Assembly: GCF_900451175.1 (NCBI RefSeq)
Contig: NZ_UGJJ01000002.1
Location: forward strand, 310,001 to 374,000
Reading direction: 5' to 3'
DNA from: Kingella potus
GTDB taxonomy: Bacteria; Pseudomonadota; Gammaproteobacteria; Burkholderiales; Neisseriaceae
DNA length: 64,000 nucleotides
The notes below the pieces were generated by a model. It saw only the letters and a program-made list of their open reading frames with translations, searched no databases and had not been told where the DNA came from. A program made the position numbers and the translations under genes. Numbering within the stretch: the first letter of the stretch is position 1; each line of letters starts with the position of its first letter. Below are positions 21,890 to 30,845 of the stretch, one piece after another.

Positions 21890-22918
21890 TCAGGCAAAGC
21901 GTTTGCCGAAGGCGGTAAATTCTTCCTGTTTGGCTTTTGCCCTGCCCGAATCGATGGCCGCGCGTGCCGCTTCCGCTCCTTCCGCCAGCGACGGCACCAC
22001 GTTGCCGGCATACAGCGCGGCGGCGGCGTTCAGCAGCACGATGTCGCGTGCCGCGCCGTGTTCCCCGTTTAACACCTCGTTGATTTTACGCAGGGATTCT
22101 TCGCTGCCGGATACTTTGATGTCGTCGAGGTTCGGGCGGACGGCAATGCCGCAGGAGGCCGGATGGAAATCGTATTCGCTGATTTGGCCGTTTTTGAGTT
22201 CGGAAATGCGGGTCGTGCCGGTGAGGGTGATTTCGTCCAGGCCGTCGCAGCCGCAAACGGCGAGAACGTGCTTGGAGCCGAGCTGCTGCAACACGCGCGA
22301 GAGGATGCCGCACAGGTCGGTGTGGAACACGCCCAATACCTGGTTTGCCGCCCCTGCCGGATTGGTGAGCGGGCCGAGGATGTTGAAAATGCTGCGGAAG
22401 CCGAGTGCGCGGCGCACGGGGGCGACGTGGCGCATCGCGCTGTGGTGGTTTTGCGCAAACATAAAGCCGATGCCGGTTTCTTCTATGCTTTGCGCGATTT
22501 GTTCGGGCGTGAGGGCGAGGTTTGCGCCCATTTGTTCGAGTACGTCGGCCGCGCCGCTGGACGAAGACACGGAACGCCCGCCGTGTTTGGCCACTTTCGC
22601 GCCCGCCGCTGCGGCGACAAACATGGAGGCGGTGGAAATATTGAAGGTTTTCGCGCCGTCGCCGCCCGTGCCGACGACATCGACCAGGCTGTCGGCATCT
22701 TTCACCGGCACTTTGGCGGCAAATTCGCGCATCACGGCGGCGGCGGCGGTGATTTCCGACACGGTTTCCACTTTAATCCGCAGGCCGGTGATGATGGCGG
22801 CGGTTTGTTCGGGCGCGACCTGCCCGCTCATGATTTGGCGCATCAGGTCGGTCATTTCGTCGTAAAAAAGCTCGTTGTTGCCGATAAGGCGTTCGATGGC
22901 CTGCTGGGGGGTGATCAT
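21890..22918 (-). CDS. trpD: Anthranilate phosphoribosyltransferase
   Basis: A 342-residue enzyme of tryptophan synthesis joining anthranilate to PRPP. Landmarks: GTGGDGAKTFNISTASMFVAA, KHGGRSVSSSSGAADVLEQMG, the anthranilate-site NHHSAMRHVAPVRRALGFRSIFNILGPLTNPA, and ARPNL-like VRPNLDDI near the C terminus. Length is normal. The start MITPQQAIERLI at 22918 is preceded by AAGGAAAA. No other trp gene is adjacent. Confidence 0.95.
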   Translation of the reverse strand: MITPQQAIERLIGNNELFYDEMTDLMRQIMSGQVAPEQTAAIITGLRIKVETVSEITAAAAVMREFAAKVPVKDADSLVDVVGTGGDGAKTFNISTASMFVAAAAGAKVAKHGGRSVSSSSGAADVLEQMGANLALTPEQIAQSIEETGIGFMFAQNHHSAMRHVAPVRRALGFRSIFNILGPLTNPAGAANQVLGVFHTDLCGILSRVLQQLGSKHVLAVCGCDGLDEITLTGTTRISELKNGQISEYDFHPASCGIAVRPNLDDIKVSGSEESLRKINEVLNGEHGAARDIVLLNAAAALYAGNVVPSLAEGAEAARAAIDSGRAKAKQEEFTAFGKRFA

Positions 22919-23009
22919 TCGGGTTTTCCTTTTGTCGGGTTGTATCGGGGCGGGATTATAACGCGGCAGGCCGTTTGCAACCGCCTGCGCGGCAGGGTTT
23001 TCAGACGGC

Positions 23010-23867
23010 CTAATCGCGCGAAACGGCGATGCTGTGCTTGATGTGTTTGAGGTGGGCAACGATGGTGAAGGTCATCATCACCAGCAGCGCCCACGAGCTC
23101 CATTTGCCGATGTGCACGGCCGACCATGCGCCGATTTGGTTGGGATAACGCCACAGGCCGGCGAAAGTGGCGGCGTTTTCCGCCAGCCAGATGAAAAAGC
23201 CGATGAGGACGAAGGCCAGCAGCAGCGGCATTCTGCGTTCGGTGTCGTAGGGGGTGAACAGCACGGCGGTGCGGGCGTAGAGGCCGAGGGCGAAGGCGGC
23301 AAGATACCAGCGGTAGTCGCCGATGTAGTGGTGGGTGAAGAAGTTGGCGTAAATCAGCAGCGAGCAGAGCGCGGCCAAAAGATGGGGCGGGTGGCTTTTG
23401 ATTTTGAGGCCGAACAGCCGCCAGGCCTGGATGATGTAGCTGCCCACCGCCGCATACATGAAGCCGGCAAACAGCGGTACGCCGCCGATTTTGCTCCAAG
23501 CGGGTTCGGGATAGCTCCACGAGCCGGCGGCGGACGAGGTTTTGAAGAGTTCGAGGGCGAAGCCGACGATGTGGAAGAGGGTGATGGCTTTGACTTCGTC
23601 CCGGGTTTCGAGTTTGAACAGCAGCATGGCGGCCTGCATGGCGAGGGCGGCCAGCAGCAGGATGTCGTAGCGGGCGATGCCGAACCATCCGCCGCGCGGC
23701 ACGGCAAACACGGTCAGGAAAAACAGCCCGGCAAACAGGCAGGCGCGGGCTTCTTTGAGGCCGAAAAACCAAAATTCGACGGCAAAGCGGCTCAGGCCGC
23801 GCAGCTGCGGGCGCGGCGGGTGGCGCGTGAGCCATGCGTCGAGGCGGTTTTGCGTGAGGGGCTGCAT
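23010..23867 (-). CDS. DUF817-family inner membrane protein
   Basis: A 285-residue protein with about eight membrane helices. FAVEFWFFGLKEARACLFAGLFFLTVF near the N terminus and HIVGFALELFKTSSAAGSWSYPEPA in the middle are the conserved signature of DUF817 (YoaT-like) proteins, whose function is not known. It is separated from LemA by a DUS hairpin (23904-23934) and from trpD by 91 bases with a DUS. Confidence 0.8.
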   Translation of the reverse strand: MQPLTQNRLDAWLTRHPPRPQLRGLSRFAVEFWFFGLKEARACLFAGLFFLTVFAVPRGGWFGIARYDILLLAALAMQAAMLLFKLETRDEVKAITLFHIVGFALELFKTSSAAGSWSYPEPAWSKIGGVPLFAGFMYAAVGSYIIQAWRLFGLKIKSHPPHLLAALCSLLIYANFFTHHYIGDYRWYLAAFALGLYARTAVLFTPYDTERRMPLLLAFVLIGFFIWLAENAATFAGLWRYPNQIGAWSAVHIGKWSSWALLVMMTFTIVAHLKHIKHSIAVSRD

Positions 23868-23903
23868 TGTACGGACGGCCTTTCAGGGTGCGGGGACGCT
23901 TTG

Positions 23904-23934
23904 AGGCCGTCTGAAAACGGATTTCAGACGGCCT
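23904..23934 (-). terminator. DUS-pair terminator of lemA
   Basis: A tight inverted DUS pair 25 bases beyond the LemA stop codon. Confidence 0.7.
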
Positions 23935-23959
23935 GCTGTCTTTGTGCGTTACGCCCGCC

Positions 23960-24700
23960 TTATTTGTTTTCCTGGGTGTCGCGGCTGCCGCCGGCATCGG
24001 TGGAATCGGGCTGCGGTTGTTCGGACTGCGGGGAATCGGGCTGCTGGTTTTCGGGCGGGCTTGCGCCGTCGGTTTCCTGCACGGGTTTGCCGTCGATTTT
24101 GTCTTTGAGCTGGGACACGCCCTGGTTGATTTGTTTGACGGCATGGGAGACGGTGCCGGCGGCGGCTTTGGTGCTTTCGCCGATAAACTGTTGCAGTGCC
24201 TGCGTGTCGTCGCGGGAGAAACTTTGTGCCTGCAAGTCGAATTTTTCGTCGTCGGTGTCGAAGTATTGGATGATGTCGAAAGAGAGTTTTTGCGCAACGA
24301 GGACGACGGGGAAGGAGTTGCGGTAGCTGTTGTAGGCATTGACGCGGTTGTTGTAGTTTTCGCGGCGGGCGAGGATGTCGTTTTCGAGGTTTTCAAGCTG
24401 CTGCATGAGCTTTTGGTAGGTGGCATCGGCTTTCAGCTCGGGAAAAGCCTGGGCGAGAACCTGCATCTGGCCGGGGTTGTTTTGTGCGACTTTGAGCTGG
24501 GTAAGCTGTTCGTGCGCCATATAGCCGGAGGCGATTTCGATGATTTGGCCGCTGAGCTGCTGCCGCTTTTTGAGGCCGGCTTGCAGGTTGGAATACATTT
24601 CGCGGATGTTCTGCATACTGGTTTGCAGGCGGTTGTAGGTTTTGACCAGCCAGAAAGCGGCTGCGGCCAGTATGATGAGGATAAGCGTAAGGATGCCCAT
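23960..24700 (-). CDS. LemA family protein
   Basis: A 246-residue protein with one N-terminal membrane helix (LTLILIILAAAAFWLVKTYNRL) followed by the all-helical LemA domain (MYSNLQAGLKKRQQL, LENDILARRENYNNRVNAYNSYRNSFP). The C-terminal ~45 residues are rich in Pro, Gln, Ser and Asp and probably disordered. LemA proteins are widespread; some affect envelope stress or partner with metalloproteases, but no such partner gene is adjacent. Confidence 0.88.
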   Translation of the reverse strand: MGILTLILIILAAAAFWLVKTYNRLQTSMQNIREMYSNLQAGLKKRQQLSGQIIEIASGYMAHEQLTQLKVAQNNPGQMQVLAQAFPELKADATYQKLMQQLENLENDILARRENYNNRVNAYNSYRNSFPVVLVAQKLSFDIIQYFDTDDEKFDLQAQSFSRDDTQALQQFIGESTKAAAGTVSHAVKQINQGVSQLKDKIDGKPVQETDGASPPENQQPDSPQSEQPQPDSTDAGGSRDTQENK

Positions 24701-25066
24701 GGTTTTCCCTTAGTTGAAAAAAAGAAAGAATCGCTGACAAACGTGCGGCATTGTGCCAAATCGGGGCAGGGGCGGCAAGCGGGTGAGGCCGTCTGAAAAC
24801 TGCAAACACAATTGCACCCCCGAATCCGTGTTTTCAGACGGCCTCGTTTTCCATCGCGCCAAACGCCGCCGTTTGCAGAAAACGCGTGCGCCGCTTGGGC
24901 GGCATACCCTGTCCGGACGGCCACATGACCCACCGTGCCGAAACAATGTAGGGTGTGTCGCACAGCGACGCACGCGCCCCCTCCCGCCGCACAAACGGCA
25001 GAGGCCGTCTGAAAACCCGCCCCGGCTTTGCCCAAGCTGGGTTTTCAGACGGCCTTTCTTGCGTTT
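24701..25066. repeat. Gap with REP family 1 doublet (GCCGC/GCGAC variants) and DUS pairs
   Basis: A DUS pair lies at about 24787-24843. The REP doublet at 24882-24977 joins a GTGCGCCGC half-site to a GTAGGGTGTGTCGC half-site through a ~45-base spacer (TCCGGACGGCCACATGACCC...). The same spacer type recurs at 26541-26636 and, inverted, at 39528-39632. Another DUS pair (about 25001-25053) follows. Confidence 0.65.
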
Positions 25067-26410
25067 TCACACGCCGAGAAACCAGAATTTTGCCGCCCAC
25101 AACACGGCCACCAGCCACACCATAGGCGGCACGTCTTTGGTGCGTCCGCACAGGAGCTTGATGGCGGCATAGCTGATGAAGCCCATGGCGATGCCGTCGG
25201 CGATGGAGTAGGTAAAGGGCATGAAAACGATGGTGATGAAGGCGGGGGCGGCTTCGGTCAGGTCTTCCCAGTCGATTTCCAGCACCGAGCGCAGCATGTG
25301 GATGCCGATGTAGAGCAGGGCAGGGGCGGTGGCGAAGGCGGGAACGGTGGCGGCCAGCGGCGAAAACCACAGGCAGGCGAGCATCAACACGCCGACGGTT
25401 ACGGCGGTGAGGCCGGTGCGCCCGCCCGCCGCCACGCCCGCCGCGCTTTCCACATAGGGGGTAACGGAGGAAGTGCCCATGGCCGCGCCGGCGATAATGG
25501 CGGAGGAGTCGGCCAAAAGGGCGCGTTTGAGGCGGGGCAGTTTGCCGTTTTCCAGCAGGCCGGCGCGGTGGGTGGTGCCGACCAGCGTGCCGGTGCTGTC
25601 GAAAAGATCCACCAGAAAGAAAACGAAGACGACGGCAATCATGCTGCCGTGGAAAAGGCCGTTGAAGTCCATCGCCAGCAGGGTGGGTTGCAGGCTGGGG
25701 ATGGCGGACACCACGCCTTTAAACTCGGTCTGCCCCAGCGGGATGCCCAAGAGGGTTACGGCCAGGATGCCCAGGATGATCGCGCCGCGCACGCGCAGGT
25801 AGTCGAGGAGGATAATCAGAAAAAAGCCGAGCAGGGCGAGCAGCAGCGGCCAGTTGGGGCTTTTCGCGCCGTCGGCGGCTTTGATATAGATGTCGTTCAT
25901 TTTTACCAGCGTGGCATCGCTGGATATGATGATGCCGGCGTTTTTCAGGGCGATGAGGGCGAGAAAGAGGCCGATGCCGGCGGCAATCGCCATTTTCAGG
26001 CTCATCGGCAGGGCGTTTACCAACATTTCGCGCAGCTTGAAAAAGCTGAACAATAAAAAAATGATGCCGGAAACAAACACGGCGGCCAGAGCCACTTCCC
26101 ACGGCACGCCCATGCCTTTGACCACGGCATAGGTAAAGTAGGCGTTCAAACCCATGCCCGGGGCGAGGGCGATGGGATAGTTGGCCGCCAGCCCCATCAC
26201 AAAGCAGCCGATGGCGGCGGAAATGCAGGTGGCGACAAACACCGCGCCGAAATCCATGCCCGCCTGCGACAGGGTGGCGGGGTTGATGACGACGATGTAG
26301 CACATGGTGAGGAAAGTGGTGATGCCCGCCATGATTTCGGTGCGCACGTTTGTGCTGTGGGCGGAAAGGCCGAAGAGCCGTTCGAGCAGCTTGTTTGCCG
26401 GTGTATTCAT
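25067..26410 (-). CDS. NCS2 family purine permease (AzgA-like)
   Basis: A 447-residue transporter with about 12-14 helices. The N-terminal TEIMAGITTFLTMCYIVVINPATLSQAGMDFGAVFVATC and the MGTSSVTPYVESAAGVAAGGRTGLTAV loop are characteristic of the AzgA branch of NCS2, which imports adenine, guanine or hypoxanthine with protons. Exact substrate cannot be read from sequence. It stands alone between repeat-filled gaps. Confidence 0.88.
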   Translation of the reverse strand: MNTPANKLLERLFGLSAHSTNVRTEIMAGITTFLTMCYIVVINPATLSQAGMDFGAVFVATCISAAIGCFVMGLAANYPIALAPGMGLNAYFTYAVVKGMGVPWEVALAAVFVSGIIFLLFSFFKLREMLVNALPMSLKMAIAAGIGLFLALIALKNAGIIISSDATLVKMNDIYIKAADGAKSPNWPLLLALLGFFLIILLDYLRVRGAIILGILAVTLLGIPLGQTEFKGVVSAIPSLQPTLLAMDFNGLFHGSMIAVVFVFFLVDLFDSTGTLVGTTHRAGLLENGKLPRLKRALLADSSAIIAGAAMGTSSVTPYVESAAGVAAGGRTGLTAVTVGVLMLACLWFSPLAATVPAFATAPALLYIGIHMLRSVLEIDWEDLTEAAPAFITIVFMPFTYSIADGIAMGFISYAAIKLLCGRTKDVPPMVWLVAVLWAAKFWFLGV

Positions 26411-27134
26411 TATTTAACAAACTTTAAGTCGGGTAAAGGCGGCATTATAGCGGAATTGTGTACAAAGTCGGGCAAGGGCGCAGGAAGGTTTCAGACGGCC
26501 TAATGTTTTCCGATTCCGCCCAACCCTCTGCCCGCAAAAACCGCGTGCGCCGCTTGGGCGGCACACCCCACCCGAACGGCCACATTACCCGCCATGCCGA
26601 AGCAATGCAGGGTGTGCCGTACAGCGACGCACGCGTTCCCCTCCGCATAAGGAATTTTGCCGACCGCCGCGCAAACGCGGGCGGTCGTCTGAAAAACAAA
26701 AAACACATCCCACCCCCCGCGTAGGGTGTGTCGCCAAAGCGACGCACGCGTCCCCGAATCTGCAACAAACCTACCTCCCCTGCGCCCGCGCGGGGGGGGG
26801 AGTTGGGGAAGGGGCGGCAGTTTGCAAAACCGCCTTGCCCGCCGCTCTGCTTTCCTGCAAATGTCGGCCAATCGGCAACAGCCCCCACCCTGACCCTCCC
26901 CCGCAGGCGGGAGAGGGAACAAACGGCAGAGGACGTCTGAAAAACAAAAAACACATCCCGTACCCCGTAGGGTGTGTCGCCCAAGCGACGCACGCGTTCC
27001 CCGCTGCAAATGTCTGCCGAGCGGCAACAGCCCCCACCCTAACCCGCAGGCGGGAGAGGGAGCAAACGGCAGAGGCCGTCTGAAAACCCGCAAACAGGTT
27101 TTCAGACGGCCTCTTTCTGACCATACAGGCTGCG
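26411..27134. repeat. Gap packed with REP family 1, REP family 2 and DUS
   Basis: Family 1 doublet at 26541-26636; single family 1 half-sites at 26720-26752 and 26966-26998; a full family 2 doublet at 26761-26930 (with a run of nine G); a partial family 2 copy at 27003-27074. DUS pieces join them, one variant reading GTCGTCTGAA. No gene is seen. Confidence 0.7.
27072..27113 (-). terminator. DUS-pair terminator of glnA
   Basis: GAGGCCGTCTGAAAACC pairs with its inverted copy across a short loop, 21 bases beyond the glnA stop. Confidence 0.8.
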
Positions 27135-28565
27135 TTACAGGCTGTAATACATTTCAAATTCCAACGGATGCGGTGCCATACGGATGCGGCGCACGTCTTC
27201 TTCTTTGAAGGCGATGTAGCTGTCGATCCAGTCTTGGCTGAACACGCCGCCGCGCAGCAGAAACTCGTGGTCGGCTTTGAGTGCGGCGAGGGCTTCTTCG
27301 AGCGAGGCGCATACGGTGGGTACGAGTGCGTCTTCTTCGGGCGGCAAATCATACAGGTTTTTGTCGGCCGGTTCGCCCGGGTGGATTTTGTTTTGAATGC
27401 CGTCCAAACCGGCCATCAAGAGCGCGGCAAAGGCCAGATACGGATTGGCGGTGGGATCGGGGAAACGGGCTTCGATGCGGCGCGCTTTGCTGCTGCCGAC
27501 AGACGGAATGCGGATGGAGGCGGAGCGGTTGCGGGCGGAATAGGCGAGTTTCACCGGTGCTTCGAAGTGCGGCACGAGGCGTTTGTAGGAGTTGGTCGAG
27601 GGGTTGGTAATCGCGTTGAGTGCTTTGGCGTGTTTGATGATGCCGCCGATGTAGTAGAGCGCGGTGTCGGAGAGGCCGGCGTAGCCGTCGCCGGCAAACA
27701 GGTTTTGGCCGTTTTTCCAGATGGATTGGTGGACGTGCATGCCGCTGCCGTTGTCGCCCATGATGGGTTTGGGCATGAAAGTGGCGGTTTTGCCGAAGTT
27801 GTGGGCGACATTTTGAATGACATATTTCATGTCTTGGGTTTGGTCGGCGCGTTTGACCAGCGTATTGAAGCGCGTGCCGATTTCCATCTGGCTGCCGGTG
27901 CCCACTTCGCTGTGGTGTACTTCTACTCCGATGCCGATTTCTTCCAGGAGGTTGACCATGGCCGAGCGCAAATCCTGGCCTGCGTCGATGGGTGCGACGG
28001 GTGCGTAGCCGCCTTTGACGGCGGGACGGTGGCCGGTGTTCTGGCCGTCGAGGTGCAGGCCGCTGCTCCATGCGCCGCTTTCTGATGTGATTTCGTAGCG
28101 GGTTTTGTGCATGGTGGTTTCAAATTCCACGCCGTCGAATACGAAAAATTCCGGCTCGGGGCCGAAGAAGGCGGTGTCGCCCACGCCGGAAGATTTCAGA
28201 TAGGCTTCGGCGCGTTTGGCGATGGAGCGCGGGTCGCGGTCGTAGCCCTGGCCGTTGGCCGGGTCGATGACGTCGCAGGTGAAAACCACGGTGGCATCGT
28301 CGTAAAACGGGTCGATAAATGCGGTGGACGGGTCGGGGCGAAGCTGCATATCGGAAGCCTGGATGCCTTTCCAGCCGCCGATGGACGAGCCGTCGAATGC
28401 CTGGCCGTTTTCAAACCATTCTTCGGGGTCTTCGAGCACTACGCGGGCGGGCACGGTGAAATGGTGCTGCTTGCCTTTGGTGTCGGTAAAGCGCAAATCG
28501 ACGAAGCGGACTTCTTTGTCTTTGATGAACCGTACGACGGAATCGATGGTTTTTGGGGTGTACAT
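27135..28565 (-). CDS. glnA: Type I glutamine synthetase
   Basis: The 476-residue product catalyses ATP-dependent glutamine formation from glutamate and ammonia. Landmarks: FDGSSIGGWKGI, FGPEPEFFVFD, the ATP-binding KPIMGDNGSGMHVHQSIW, and NRSASIRIP. The adenylylation loop reads KNLYDLPPEE, so the enzyme is of the GSI-beta type controlled by modification of that Tyr. The ATG at 28565 is preceded by CCAGGAGCC. The region upstream carries a good promoter overlapped by a palindrome. Confidence 0.97.
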   Translation of the reverse strand: MYTPKTIDSVVRFIKDKEVRFVDLRFTDTKGKQHHFTVPARVVLEDPEEWFENGQAFDGSSIGGWKGIQASDMQLRPDPSTAFIDPFYDDATVVFTCDVIDPANGQGYDRDPRSIAKRAEAYLKSSGVGDTAFFGPEPEFFVFDGVEFETTMHKTRYEITSESGAWSSGLHLDGQNTGHRPAVKGGYAPVAPIDAGQDLRSAMVNLLEEIGIGVEVHHSEVGTGSQMEIGTRFNTLVKRADQTQDMKYVIQNVAHNFGKTATFMPKPIMGDNGSGMHVHQSIWKNGQNLFAGDGYAGLSDTALYYIGGIIKHAKALNAITNPSTNSYKRLVPHFEAPVKLAYSARNRSASIRIPSVGSSKARRIEARFPDPTANPYLAFAALLMAGLDGIQNKIHPGEPADKNLYDLPPEEDALVPTVCASLEEALAALKADHEFLLRGGVFSQDWIDSYIAFKEEDVRRIRMAPHPLEFEMYYSL

Positions 28566-28602
28566 GGCTGGCTCCTGGGTGGCTGGAAAAAGGACGGGCG
28601 GG

Positions 28603-28640
28603 AATATAAACACACCGCGTAAAATTATCAACAATTTTAC
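28603..28640 (-). promoter_or_regulatory. glnA promoter with overlapping palindrome
   Basis: On the minus strand TTGATA (28631-28626), a 17-base spacer and TATATT (28608-28603) form a near-consensus sigma-70 promoter 38 bases upstream of glnA. A perfect inverted repeat, GTAAAATT-N6-AATTTTAC (28619-28640), covers the -35, a natural place for a regulator. No sigma-54 box is visible. Confidence 0.6.
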
Positions 28641-29387
28641 TTTAAGCCCCCGTTTTGGCGGCAGAGGCCGTCTGAAAACGGGTTTTTGCCTTTTCAGACG
28701 GCCTCTTCGTTTGTTCCCTCTCCCGCCTGCGGGGGAGGCGCAGGGTGGAAGCTGTTGCCGCTCGGCAGACATTTGCAGCGGGGAACGCGTGCGTCGCTTT
28801 GGCGACACACCCTACGCAGGGGATGCGGGGTTGGCGGTGTTTTTTCAGACGGCCTCTGCCGCTAAGGTAGGGTGTGTGGCGCAGCCACGCACGCGGTTTT
28901 TTGTTTTGGGAACGGGGTGTCTGTTGCGTGGTTTGGGGAACGCGTGCGTCGCCTTTGGGCGACACACCCTACGGGGTACGGGATGTGTTTTTTGTTTTTC
29001 AGACGGCCTCTGCCGTTTGTTCCCTCTCCCGCCTGCGGGGGAGGGTTAGGGTGGGGGCTGCTGTCGCTCGGCAGACATTTGCAGGAAAGCAAGGCGGCAG
29101 GAAAAGCGGTTCTGCAAACCACCACCCCCTCCCCAACCCTCCCCCGCGCGAACGCAGGGAGGGAGTAGGTTTGTTGCGGGGCGGGTGTTTTCAGACGGCC
29201 TTTGCGGTTGGGGTAGGGTGTGTGGCTCTGCCACGCACGCGTTTTTTTGTTTTGGGAACGGGGTGTCTGTTGCGGCGGTTTGGGGACGCGTGCGTCGCTT
29301 TGGGCGACACACCCTACGGAGACGCCGCGTCGGGTTGGGATACAGGCTGAGTTTTTTGTTTTTCAGACGGCCTCTGCCGTGGTTTTG
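28641..29387. repeat. Gap with REP families 1 and 2 and DUS
   Basis: DUS pair at about 28663-28706; partial family 2 at 28706-28784; family 1 half-sites near 28784-28815, 28864-28896 (GTGTGTGGC type) and 28938-28972; full family 2 at 29017-29178; family 1 pair near 29213-29245 and 29284-29320; a last DUS near 29361 before the Slam stop. No gene is seen. Confidence 0.7.
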
Positions 29388-30845
29388 TTAAAACGCATAT
29401 TGCAGTTTGAAGGTGATTTCGTTGCGTTTGTAGCGGTTTACCCACGAGGTGCTGTGGTTGGAGGTGCGTTTCAGGGAGAGGACGGGGATGAAGCCGCGCA
29501 GGGCGGGGCGGTCGTATTTCAGGTCGATTTGCATGGTGCGTTCGGAATCGCGGCGGCGGGTGTCCAGCCAGGCGTGGTAGTCCTGATAGGCGGTTTGGCG
29601 CAGGGTGGCGAGCAGGGTTGCGCCTATGCCGGATTGGAAGCGTTTGTCCAAGCCGAGCCGCAGGCCGTGGCGGCGGTAGGAATCGACTTTTTCGCGGCTG
29701 TTTTTGCGCAGGTAGTCGTAGCCGCCGAAGAGGACGGCGTTTTCCGTCAGGGCGTAAACGGCGGTGGCAAAGAGCAGGGTTTGCGGGCCGTTGAAGTGGC
29801 GGTAGCCGCCACGGTAGCGGTCGTATTTGTGTTCCGCCTGAACGGCCAGCGAGGCTTTGCCGGCGAAGGTGCGGCTGTATGACGCGCTGATGCCCGCGTT
29901 GCTGTCCTGCATCGCGCCGCCCGACCAGTCGTATTGGAGCTGCGGGCCGATGCTGAAAGAGGTGTCTTTGTTTTGGAAGCTGTACGCGCTGCCGAGGCTG
30001 ACGCTGTGTTCGGCGTATTCGCGCTGCTGCGGATAGATTCTGCCCAGCGCGTAGCCGGAAAACTGTATGCCGTGGTGGCCTTGGAGCGAGATGCGGCGGC
30101 CGGCGGCGGCTTCGTATGCCCATGCGCGGCCTTCGATTGCGTCGGGCGTTTTGACCGGCAGCCATTCGCTGCGGCAGGTAAGGTTGCCGTGTGCGTCGAG
30201 TATCGGCTGCCCGTTTGCGTCGAAGCCGCAGCTTTGCTGTTCGCGCAGTATGGTGGCGGCGGAGGAGCGGTTGATATTGGAATCGTATCCCGCGCCGAGG
30301 GAAAGCGAGCCGTTCCATGCGTCGCGTTCGGCCAGCGCGGCGGAGAAGCCTTGGATTTTTTCGTTTACCGCAGGCCGTTCGGGAATGTCGGTGCCGGCGA
30401 AAAGCGCGGCCGATTCCCTGTTTTGTTTGTCGGCAAACAGCAAACGCGCCAAATCGAGCTTGGCGCGGACAAATTGCGGATTGCTTTGGTAAAGCCTGCG
30501 GTACAGCGCGATCGCGCCCTGCATATCGTTGCGGAACAGAGCCAGATTCGCTTCGGCAAACAGCACCATATCGGGATCGGCATCGGGCTGCGTTTTGTAG
30601 ATTTCCAGCAGGCGCAGGGTTTCGGCTTCGTTTTGCGCGTTTACCGCCTTCATCAGAGCCAGCGGCAGATCGTCGGCCTCCTGCGGCGCGGCCGTGCCGA
30701 AAGACAAATCCCCCACTTTCTCCCCCTCCTGCCGCTGCTGCCGCGCTTCGATGCCGTATTTCAGTTGCAGGCGGGTGTCTTCGTTGTCGGCGAGGACGGA
30801 CAGCGGAGCAAACAGCAGAGGGAGGAAAAACAGGCGCGGATTCAT
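29388..30845 (-). CDS. Slam: surface lipoprotein assembly modulator (outer membrane translocon)
   Basis: The 485-residue product has a signal peptide (MNPRLFFLPLLFAPLSVLA), an N-terminal TPR-like helical domain (about 50-170; LLEIYKTQPDADPDMVLFAEA, ALYRRLYQSNPQFVRAKLDLARLLF), then a DUF560 (PF04575) beta-barrel from about 190 (GSLSLGAGYDSNINRSS) to a terminal aromatic residue (FKLQYAF). Slam proteins move TbpB/HpuA-like lipoproteins or hemophilin-type hemophores across the outer membrane. The hemophilin-like gene lies about 1.9 kb upstream on the same strand, with a RAYT and repeats between. No good ribosome site is visible at 30845. Confidence 0.88.
   Translation of the reverse strand: MNPRLFFLPLLFAPLSVLADNEDTRLQLKYGIEARQQRQEGEKVGDLSFGTAAPQEADDLPLALMKAVNAQNEAETLRLLEIYKTQPDADPDMVLFAEANLALFRNDMQGAIALYRRLYQSNPQFVRAKLDLARLLFADKQNRESAALFAGTDIPERPAVNEKIQGFSAALAERDAWNGSLSLGAGYDSNINRSSAATILREQQSCGFDANGQPILDAHGNLTCRSEWLPVKTPDAIEGRAWAYEAAAGRRISLQGHHGIQFSGYALGRIYPQQREYAEHSVSLGSAYSFQNKDTSFSIGPQLQYDWSGGAMQDSNAGISASYSRTFAGKASLAVQAEHKYDRYRGGYRHFNGPQTLLFATAVYALTENAVLFGGYDYLRKNSREKVDSYRRHGLRLGLDKRFQSGIGATLLATLRQTAYQDYHAWLDTRRRDSERTMQIDLKYDRPALRGFIPVLSLKRTSNHSTSWVNRYKRNEITFKLQYAF

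Noticed and set aside
22915..24426. Open frame of 503 codons on the minus strand over DUF817 and LemA
   Set aside because: Lies out of frame with two well-supported proteins on the same strand; composition is Pro/Arg/Ser-rich as in shifted GC-rich frames.
26790..26801. Nine-G tract as a phase-variable promoter or coding switch
   Set aside because: It sits inside a REP family 2 copy with no gene or promoter next to it.
29000..29400. Small proteins encoded by frames through REP/DUS gaps (e.g. peptides rich in RVRRFGDTPYA)
   Set aside because: The same peptides recur wherever REP family 1 is read in a given frame; they are translations of repeats, not genes.
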